Shown: piece after piece, positions 7,504 through 12,476 of the stretch
How positions within the stretch are numbered: position 1 is the first letter of the stretch
How the letters are laid out: each line of letters opens with the position of its first letter
Assembly (NCBI GenBank): GCA_947456995.1
Contig: CANGVB010000040.1
Location: 1-12,476 of the forward strand
Length of the DNA stretch: 12,476 bases
Source of the DNA: Bryobacteraceae bacterium
Lineage (GTDB): Bacteria; Acidobacteriota; Terriglobia; Bryobacterales; Bryobacteraceae
Reading direction: 5' to 3'
Program-made: the position numbers and the translations under genes
Notes under the pieces: generated by a model
Seen by the model: only the letters and a program-made list of their open reading frames with translations
Databases searched by the model: none
What the model was told of the DNA's origin: nothing

Positions 7504-8088
7504 ATGGACCATTCCCAAATCGACCTTAACGCTTATGCACTCGGCGAAGGCACGCCTGCCGAGCGCGCTGCTGCCGCTGCCCATCTGGCACAATCCTCCG
7601 AAGCAGCCTTGGAATTTGAGCGCTTGCAGCTTACGCTGACTGCTCTTGGAAGCTTGCGTGATGAAGAAATGCCGCGCCGGATCGCCTTTGTCTCAGACCC
7701 TGTGTTTGAGCCTTCGCTCTGGCAGCGATTCTGGAATTCCGGCCCGCGTCTTGCTTTTGGTGGTGCGGCCATGCTGGCTTGCGCGATTACCGCGCATGGC
7801 TTTCTGATGCGCCCGGTGGTGCAACCTGTGGTGCAGGCAAGTGCCCAGATTTCGCAAGCGGATGTGGATGCCGCGGTTGAAAAAGCAGTACAGGCCGTTG
7901 AGGCCCGCACTGAAAACCGCGTTCGCCAGGAAGTATCGCTTGCGGTAAACAAGACCGAAAAGCGCTTCACGCAGGAGATTCAGATGATGGCTGCGTCTTT
8001 CCAGGAGAACGACACTCTGCTGCGTAAACAGATGAACCGGATGTACGTAACCAACGCCGGCCTGGCTGCCGGATTTCCCAAGGAATAG
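7504..8088 (+). CDS. Membrane-anchored anti-sigma-like protein without zinc-ligand cysteines, periplasmic coiled coil
   Basis: Product of 194 residues, taken as the cognate anti-sigma factor because it starts 6 bases after the ECF gene and has the right topology. It has a short N-terminal cytoplasmic domain with an anti-sigma-like opening (D-L-N-A-Y-A-L-G-E, A-E-R-A-A-A-A-A-H-L-A). One membrane helix follows at about 82-102 (L-A-F-G-G-A-A-M-L-A-C-A-I-T-A-H-G-F-L-M). A periplasmic part with charged heptad-like helix lies at about 117-178 (V-D-A-A-V-E-K-A-V-Q-A-V-E-A, then F-T-Q-E-I-Q-M-M). In ZAS-domain anti-sigmas the motif is HxxxCxxC; here H27 is kept but the cysteine positions are S31 and A34, so zinc binding is unlikely. 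It has a ribosome-binding site AAGGGA at 7489-7494, nine bases before ATG. No direct family match is certain; the anti-sigma role rests on position, topology and the remnant motif. Confidence 0.75.
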   Translation: MDHSQIDLNAYALGEGTPAERAAAAAHLAQSSEAALEFERLQLTLTALGSLRDEEMPRRIAFVSDPVFEPSLWQRFWNSGPRLAFGGAAMLACAITAHGFLMRPVVQPVVQASAQISQADVDAAVEKAVQAVEARTENRVRQEVSLAVNKTEKRFTQEIQMMAASFQENDTLLRKQMNRMYVTNAGLAAGFPKE

Positions 8089-8090
8089 TC

Positions 8091-8621
8091 ATGAAGTACT
8101 TCTTAGCCCCCTTTCTCGCTGCTTCAATACTGATTGCCGCAGTCACAGAGCCGGTTCTGAATCGAACGATGCTCATCCCGGTAGAAAAACGTATCGATCA
8201 ACGCCTCGAAACTCTTTTCGACGAGCCCTTCCTTTTGCTTGGGATGACTCGCGGACTTTACCTGGACAAGTTTGGTGCTGTCTTCAGTGCTGAGCTTCAA
8301 TTGGTATCCACGCCTGGCGCTGGTACCTTCGGCTTCACCGCGCCCACCAAAGAAATGCTTGTCGCCACTCGCAAGAAGAAGCTGGAACGGTTGCCCTTGC
8401 TCAAGGACGCCATGCGTGCTCAACTCGCATCTGCCGCCATTGCGCTGGAAAAGCTTCCGGCTGACGAAAAAGTAGTGCTCGGTATCTCGATCTTCCGCCG
8501 TTCGTGGGAAGATTCAACAGGTCTGCCGTCTCAGATCGTGATGCAGGCTACTCGTAAAGATTTGCTGAACGCCCGCACAGCGCCAGCCATCGAGGCCGCT
8601 ATTAGAATCCAGGAATTTTAG
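8091..8621 (+). CDS. Exported or membrane-anchored protein of unknown function between the sigma module and gspE
   Basis: Product of 176 residues that I cannot assign to a named family. The N-terminus M-K-Y-F-L-A-P-F-L-A-A-S-I-L-I-A-A-V-T-E is a signal peptide or uncleaved anchor, so most of the chain should face the periplasm. No lipobox cysteine is present, and there are no cysteines anywhere. Notable segments are P-V-E-K-R-I-D-Q-R-L-E-T-L-F (31-43), L-L-L-G-M-T-R-G-L-Y-L-D-K-F-G-A-V-F-S-A-E-L-Q-L (48-71), a Lys/Arg-rich helix R-K-K-K-L-E-R-L (94-101), and an I-S-I-F-R-R-S-W-E strand. The alternation suggests a small alpha/beta domain. The ATG lies 2 bases after the anti-sigma stop with AAGGA at 8080-8084, six bases upstream, so translation is well supported; gspE begins 7 bases after its end. 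Tight packing suggests a role in sensing for the sigma/anti-sigma pair or as a periplasmic part of the secretion system. Both are inference. Confidence 0.85.
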   Translation: MKYFLAPFLAASILIAAVTEPVLNRTMLIPVEKRIDQRLETLFDEPFLLLGMTRGLYLDKFGAVFSAELQLVSTPGAGTFGFTAPTKEMLVATRKKKLERLPLLKDAMRAQLASAAIALEKLPADEKVVLGISIFRRSWEDSTGLPSQIVMQATRKDLLNARTAPAIEAAIRIQEF

Positions 8622-8628
8622 TCGAACC

Positions 8629-10278
8629 ATGCATGCCCCCGCCAAGCTCGGCGAACGCCTTGTCGCTCGCAATCTGATCTCCCCGGCCGAACTCGAACAA
8701 GCTCTCGAGTTGCAGCGGGAGCGTAACGACAAGCTGGGCAAGATTCTGGTGGACCTGGGCTTCATCGCCCAACGTGAAGTGATGGCCGAGCTTAGCGATC
8801 AATTGGGCCTCCAACTGGTTGTGATCGATGCGCCGCCGGCTACCGGGCCTGAGCTCGACGGCTTGTCAGCACGCTTTCTGCGGCAGTCGAAAATCTATCC
8901 GCTCAGTTTTGATGGCAGCGAGCTAACCCTTGCGATGGCCGACCCGCTCGACTTTGAGGTGCTCTCTTCGGTGGCCAGCAGTACGGGGCTCAAGGTGATT
9001 CCGGTGCTCGCTAACGAAACCGAAATCGTCGATGCGATCGAGCGCCACTACAGCGAAGGCCGACGGGCAGAAAACACGGACGACTTTGGCAATGCCGACG
9101 CCGCAGAGGATCTTGAACACCTGCGCGACATGGCCTCTGAGGCCCCGGTGATCCGTCTGGTGAACACGATGATTGCTGTGGCTGTGGAAGCCAGGGCGAG
9201 CGACATTCACATCGAGCCTTTTGAAAAAGACTTTCGCATCCGGTACCGAATTGATGGTGTGTTGATCCAGCAGGAGCAACCACCCAAAGAAATGAAGGCA
9301 GCCATCATCTCTCGTCTGAAGCTGATGGCCAAGCTGAACATTGCCGAGCGGCGTTTGCCGCAGGACGGCCGTATCAAGATCAAGACGCTGGGGCGCGAAG
9401 TCGATCTTCGTGTTTCTACTTTGCCCACGCTCTACGGCGAGAGCGTGGTTATGCGTATCCTCGATCGCTCGGCTACCGGCTTCTACGATCTGCGCAGCCT
9501 GGGCTTTGACGACCAAATGCTCAACCTCATGGAGCATTTCACAGAGATGCCGCACGGCATTTTTCTTGTCACCGGCCCGACGGGTAGCGGCAAATCCACG
9601 ACGCTTTATTCGGCGCTCAAGCGAGCCAACAAGACCGAGCGCAAGATCATCACGATCGAAGACCCTGTGGAATATCAGATGGACGGCATCAACCAGATTC
9701 ACGTGAATCCGACAATCGGCCTGACCTTTGCAGCCGGTTTGCGCCACATCGTCCGTCAGGACCCTGACGTGATTATGGTGGGTGAAATCCGTGATCGCGA
9801 AACTGCCGATATCGCCATCCGCGCCGCCCTTACAGGCCACTTTGTATACTCCACACTGCACACCAACGATGCCCCCAGTGCGATTACTCGTTTGACGGAC
9901 ATGGGTGTTGAAAACTACCTGCTTACCTCGTCGATCGTCGCTGTCCTTGCCCAGCGTCTGGTGCGCCGAATCTGCCAGGAATGCAAAGAGCATGTGGGGG
10001 AAACCACTTCTTATGACGGCACAAAAGTACCTGTCTATAAGGGCCGCGGTTGCGAAGCGTGCCTCCATACAGGTTATAAGGGCCGTATCGCCATCTTCGA
10101 GCTGATGCAGCTTAACGAAGAAATCCGCCGCCTGATCATGCGCAACGAAGACGCGAGCATTCTCACCGAAGCCGCCCGCCGCAATGGCATGCGCAATTTG
10201 CGTGAAGATGGCTGGCACAAGATCGCCACTGGCATGACCACTCCGGACGAAGTCATCCGCGTCACGCAGGAGTTTTAA
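8629..10278 (+). CDS. gspE: Type II secretion ATPase GspE
   Basis: Product of 549 residues, the cytoplasmic hexameric ATPase that drives pseudopilus assembly. The N-terminal MshEN/T2SSE_N domain is at about 5-140 (L-G-E-R-L-V-A-R-N-L-I-S, L-G-K-I-L-V-D-L-G-F-I). The second N-domain begins with A-S-D-I-H-I-E-P (190-197) and R-Y-R-I-D-G (205-210). Walker A is G-P-T-G-S-G-K-S-T (316-324). The Asp box is T-I-E-D-P-V-E-Y (342-349), Walker B is V-I-M-V-G-E-I-R-D (381-389), and the His box is L-T-G-H-F-V-Y-S-T-L-H-T-N-D-A (401-415). A zinc-binding tetracysteine is present as C449xxC452 and C475xxC478. All catalytic elements are intact. PilB of type IV pili is the closest alternative, but the following gspF, gspG and gspH genes point to type II secretion. 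It starts 7 bases after the unknown exported-protein gene; gspF follows 8 bases later. Confidence 0.96.
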   Translation: MHAPAKLGERLVARNLISPAELEQALELQRERNDKLGKILVDLGFIAQREVMAELSDQLGLQLVVIDAPPATGPELDGLSARFLRQSKIYPLSFDGSELTLAMADPLDFEVLSSVASSTGLKVIPVLANETEIVDAIERHYSEGRRAENTDDFGNADAAEDLEHLRDMASEAPVIRLVNTMIAVAVEARASDIHIEPFEKDFRIRYRIDGVLIQQEQPPKEMKAAIISRLKLMAKLNIAERRLPQDGRIKIKTLGREVDLRVSTLPTLYGESVVMRILDRSATGFYDLRSLGFDDQMLNLMEHFTEMPHGIFLVTGPTGSGKSTTLYSALKRANKTERKIITIEDPVEYQMDGINQIHVNPTIGLTFAAGLRHIVRQDPDVIMVGEIRDRETADIAIRAALTGHFVYSTLHTNDAPSAITRLTDMGVENYLLTSSIVAVLAQRLVRRICQECKEHVGETTSYDGTKVPVYKGRGCEACLHTGYKGRIAIFELMQLNEEIRRLIMRNEDASILTEAARRNGMRNLREDGWHKIATGMTTPDEVIRVTQEF

Positions 10279-10286
10279 CACTCAAG

Positions 10287-11495
10287 ATGACTACCTTCCA
10301 GTTCCGCGCAGTCACCAGCGACGGCAAAACCCGCACCGGCATCTACACTGCCGAGAACGAAAAACTGGTTGCCTCCGAGCTTCGTCGTCAGGGTCTCACT
10401 CCCACCTACATCGGCCTCAATAAGAGCAAAGGTTTTGAGCTGAATCTGCCGGAGTTTGGTGGTGGCAAGCGTCGCGACGTGCTCTTCTTTACTCAGGAAC
10501 TCGCTACGCTTCTTTCCTCAAGCGTCCCGGTGGATCGTGCTCTTTCGATTGTTAGTGAGCTTACCGAAAAGCCCGCCTTCCGCTCAGTTGTTCTCGATAT
10601 CCTTCGCCTGCTTAAAGGCGGCAAGGCTCTGGCCGATACGTTGGCCACGCACCCGGGCTACTTTTCGGATCTCTATATCAACATGGTGCGCGCAGGCGAA
10701 GCATCTGGCTCTTTGTCGCAGGTCTTTCAGCGCCTCTCAGACTTTGAACGCAATCGCGATGAGCTGCGAGGCTATATCATCAGCGCACTTATGTACCCGC
10801 TGCTGCTGGGCCTGACTGGCGTTGGCGCAATCGTTGTTCTCATGTACTACGTTGTGCCGAAGTTTGCCACGATCTTTGAAGGTGGCAGGATGGTGATTCC
10901 GCTCCCAACCCTGATCATGTTGCGCACCAGCGAATTCCTGCAGGCCTGGGGCTGGCTGATGGGCCTCGTCATTACTGTCGGAACGATCAGTTTCTTCAGC
11001 TTTATCCGCACACCCAAAGGCCGCTGGTGGTGGGATGATTTTCGGCTCAAGGTGCCGCTTCTTGGTGACGCCTTGCGCAAGGCTGAGACCGCCCGTTTCG
11101 CCAGAGCCATGTCGACCCTTGTATCAAACACCGTGCCGCTGGTGCAATCCATCCAGATTGCTGGCGGAACACTCGGCAACCAGCGCATTTCCAAGGCTCT
11201 AGAATCTGTTGCCCAGGGCGTAAAGCGCGGTGAAGGTATCTCGGTACCTTTGCGCCGCTGTGGCCAGTTTCCATCTCTTGCGGCTCACCTGCTAAGCGTG
11301 GGTGAGGAAACCGGCAAGCTGGATGAGATGTTTACCCGCATGGCCGACATCTATGAGGCCGACACGCGCGACGCCGTCAAACGCTTTACGTCTTTGTTTG
11401 AACCCCTGCTCATCCTTACAATGGGCATCGTAGTAGGAGCGCTGATCCTCAGTATGCTCCTCGCCATCACCAGCATCAACGAGGTTGCAATCTAA
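10287..11495 (+). CDS. gspF: Type II secretion inner-membrane platform protein GspF
   Basis: Product of 402 residues, the polytopic inner-membrane protein on which the pseudopilus is built and which couples to GspE. The N-terminal cytoplasmic segment F-Q-F-R-A-V-T-S-D-G-K-T-R-T-G and R-R-Q-G-L-T-P matches GspF/PilC. Two T2SSF repeats lie at about 66-188 (F-F-T-Q-E-L-A-T-L-L-S-S-S-V-P-V-D-R-A-L) and 268-390 (F-A-R-A-M-S-T-L-V-S-N-T-V-P-L-V-Q-S-I). Each ends in a G-E-x-(S/T)-G-x-L motif: G-E-A-S-G-S-L (137-143) and G-E-E-T-G-K-L (339-345). Membrane helices are near 165-190, 219-241 and 371-395. Length is typical. AGGAG at 10268-10272 is 14 bases before ATG, rather far, so translation may be coupled to gspE. 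gspG follows after 3 bases. Confidence 0.96.
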   Translation: MTTFQFRAVTSDGKTRTGIYTAENEKLVASELRRQGLTPTYIGLNKSKGFELNLPEFGGGKRRDVLFFTQELATLLSSSVPVDRALSIVSELTEKPAFRSVVLDILRLLKGGKALADTLATHPGYFSDLYINMVRAGEASGSLSQVFQRLSDFERNRDELRGYIISALMYPLLLGLTGVGAIVVLMYYVVPKFATIFEGGRMVIPLPTLIMLRTSEFLQAWGWLMGLVITVGTISFFSFIRTPKGRWWWDDFRLKVPLLGDALRKAETARFARAMSTLVSNTVPLVQSIQIAGGTLGNQRISKALESVAQGVKRGEGISVPLRRCGQFPSLAAHLLSVGEETGKLDEMFTRMADIYEADTRDAVKRFTSLFEPLLILTMGIVVGALILSMLLAITSINEVAI

Positions 11496-11498
11496 TCT

Positions 11499-11951
11499 AT
11501 GAACACTACACAACTCACCAAACGCCGCCGCCTTAGCCGCCAGGCCGGTGTCACTCTCATCGAAATGCTCGTAGTCGTTACGATCATCGCGCTCTTTGCT
11601 GCCGTCGTAGGGCCCCGCCTCTTCAAGGCTGCCGATGGTGCCAAGGTAACGGCTGCCCGCACGCAGATCAACAGTTTCAATCAGGCTCTGCTGCTCTACA
11701 AGAATTCCACGGGCAACTTCCCCAACAATGACCAGGGCCTCAAGGCACTGCGTACCAAGCCCGGCGATGTACCGAACTGGGATGGCCCATACCTTCAGGC
11801 CGATGTACCGCTTGACCCCTGGGGCAGGGAATTCCTCTATAAGTTTCCCGGTGCGCTGCCCGATGAGCCGGACATCATTTCCCTTGGCGCTGATGGTCAG
11901 CCTGGCGGATCAGGCATCAATCAGGACATCAGCTCTTCCAGCGCCCGCTAG
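11499..11951 (+). CDS. gspG: Type II secretion major pseudopilin GspG
   Basis: Product of 150 residues, the main subunit of the periplasmic pseudopilus. A basic leader (K-R-R-R-L-S-R-Q-A-G) ends at G17, and the prepilin peptidase (GspO) site is A-G/V-T-L-I-E-M-L-V-V-V, with the required Glu at +5 (E22). The mature first residue is Val instead of the usual Phe. The hydrophobic assembly helix covers about 18-40 and contains the conserved G-P-R-L. The globular part has G-N-F-P-N-N-D-Q-G-L-K-A-L and D-P-W-G-R-E-F-L-Y, both GspG hallmarks. The C-terminal loop D-I-I-S-L-G-A-D-G-Q-P-G-G matches the calcium-binding region. Length is normal. The gap to gspF is 3 bases, and the gspH ATG follows the TAG with no gap. 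Confidence 0.96.
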   Translation: MNTTQLTKRRRLSRQAGVTLIEMLVVVTIIALFAAVVGPRLFKAADGAKVTAARTQINSFNQALLLYKNSTGNFPNNDQGLKALRTKPGDVPNWDGPYLQADVPLDPWGREFLYKFPGALPDEPDIISLGADGQPGGSGINQDISSSSAR

Positions 11952-12437
11952 ATGCGTCAACGCTCGTTGCAATCCGGTGTCACGCTCATCGAGATGCTGG
12001 TCGTGGTTGGCATCATCAGCCTCATGATCGGCTTCTCGTTGCCTTCCTTTACGGCAGGGCTTGATGGTCTGCGCCTGCGCAGCGCATCGTCAACGATTGC
12101 TTCGGCGCTGAATATTGCGATCACAACGGCAGACCGCCGCCAGCTTCCTGTGCAACTCCTGATCCAACCCGGTGCCAATCGCATCGTCCTGCGGGCGGCT
12201 GATTCCAGCCGTGATCAGATTTTCGAAATCCCACCTGGCATTCGAATCAATCGCATCCTGCCTGCCTTGTTCCTGAACGAAGAGAAAACAGATCGCTACC
12301 TGATTGTTTACCCAAACGGAGCACCACCCCAACTCGTGATTGAGCTCAGCAATCCCAGAGGTAGTCTACGTCAAATCAAGCTGGACCCCATCACAGGAGT
12401 CGCCAAGGTTCTGGATCTTGTCAAAAATGCGAAGTAA
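11952..12437 (+). CDS. gspH: Type II secretion minor pseudopilin GspH
   Basis: Product of 161 residues, a minor pseudopilin of the GspH/FimT class placed near the pseudopilus tip. The leader M-R-Q-R-S-L-Q-S-G is cut after G9, followed by V-T-L-I-E-M-L-V-V-V with Glu at +5 (E14); as in GspG, +1 is Val. The helix L-P-S-F-T-A-G-L-D-G-L-R-L-R-S-A-S-S-T-I-A-S-A-L and the following A-I-T-T-A-D-R-R-Q-L-P-V-Q-L are typical of GspH/FimT, and a beta-rich C-terminal domain follows. The ATG directly abuts the gspG stop and there is no clear ribosome-binding site, so translation is probably coupled. The 3' end overlaps the next gene by 11 bases. FimT is the other possible label, but the position after gspG favours gspH. 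Confidence 0.87.
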   Translation: MRQRSLQSGVTLIEMLVVVGIISLMIGFSLPSFTAGLDGLRLRSASSTIASALNIAITTADRRQLPVQLLIQPGANRIVLRAADSSRDQIFEIPPGIRINRILPALFLNEEKTDRYLIVYPNGAPPQLVIELSNPRGSLRQIKLDPITGVAKVLDLVKNAK

Positions 12438-12476
12438 TTCACAGAAGGGCTTTACGCTGCTTGAAGTGCTGGTTGC
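12427..12476 (+). CDS. gspI: Minor pseudopilin, probably GspI (N-terminal 16 codons; cut by window end)
   Basis: ATG at 12427 opens a second frame over the end of gspH and continues past the window. The 16 visible residues M-R-S-N-S-Q-K-G/F-T-L-L-E-V-L-V are a textbook prepilin leader: short and polar, G8, then Phe at +1 and Glu at +5 (E13). The 11-base overlap with gspH fits translational coupling. Gene order G-H-I makes GspI the likely identity; GspJ or another pseudopilin cannot be excluded from 16 residues. Confidence 0.8.
   Translation, partial: MRSNSQKGFTLLEVLV

Noticed and set aside
8923..10281. Minus-strand open frame of 452 codons opposite gspE
   Set aside because: gspE is unmistakable in this interval; the antisense frame has no domain, signal sequence or ribosome-binding site, and codon bias in GC-rich genes often leaves such frames open.

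Overview
The window looks like a piece of an acidobacterial chromosome, probably near Candidatus Solibacter or Bryobacter. This is inferred from gene content, not from a marker gene. It carries two large outer-membrane receptors of the Oar-like type (carboxypeptidase-regulatory domain, plug, beta-barrel), an ECF sigma/anti-sigma pair and a DUF1569 protein, all with moderate-to-high GC coding. Coding density is very high. No RNA gene, CRISPR array, insertion sequence or prophage gene was seen, and no stretch over 300 bases lacks a gene.

Left part (1-5829). The 3' end of a class I SAM-dependent methyltransferase (plus strand) is followed by a 769-residue TonB-dependent receptor (339-2648, plus). 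That receptor converges on a DUF1569/DinB-like protein (2645-3100, minus). The two genes share the palindrome CTAG, which gives each its stop codon. Upstream of the DUF1569 gene on the minus strand is a second TonB-dependent receptor of 883 residues (3128-5779). Its GTG start lies inside a perfect 12-bp inverted repeat (5773-5808).

Middle (5830-6957). A family-2 O-methyltransferase (acetylserotonin/hydroxyindole O-methyltransferase type) lies on the minus strand and may head a minus-strand unit with the second receptor and the DUF1569 gene. A divergent intergenic region of roughly 117 bases separates it from the sigma factor.

Right part (6958-12476, plus strand). Eight genes are packed with gaps of 0-8 bases or small overlaps: ECF sigma factor, membrane anti-sigma-like protein, an unrecognised exported or membrane-anchored protein, then gspE (ATPase), gspF (inner-membrane platform), gspG (major pseudopilin), gspH (minor pseudopilin) and the first 16 codons of gspI (cut by the window edge). 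The layout suggests one transcription unit in which type II secretion genes sit behind their own extracytoplasmic-function sigma module. The anti-sigma-like protein has lost the zinc-ligand cysteines expected of a ZAS domain and ends in a predicted periplasmic coiled coil. With the unknown 176-residue protein, it is the least explained and most interesting part of the window. No gspC or gspD (secretin) is seen here; they may lie downstream.
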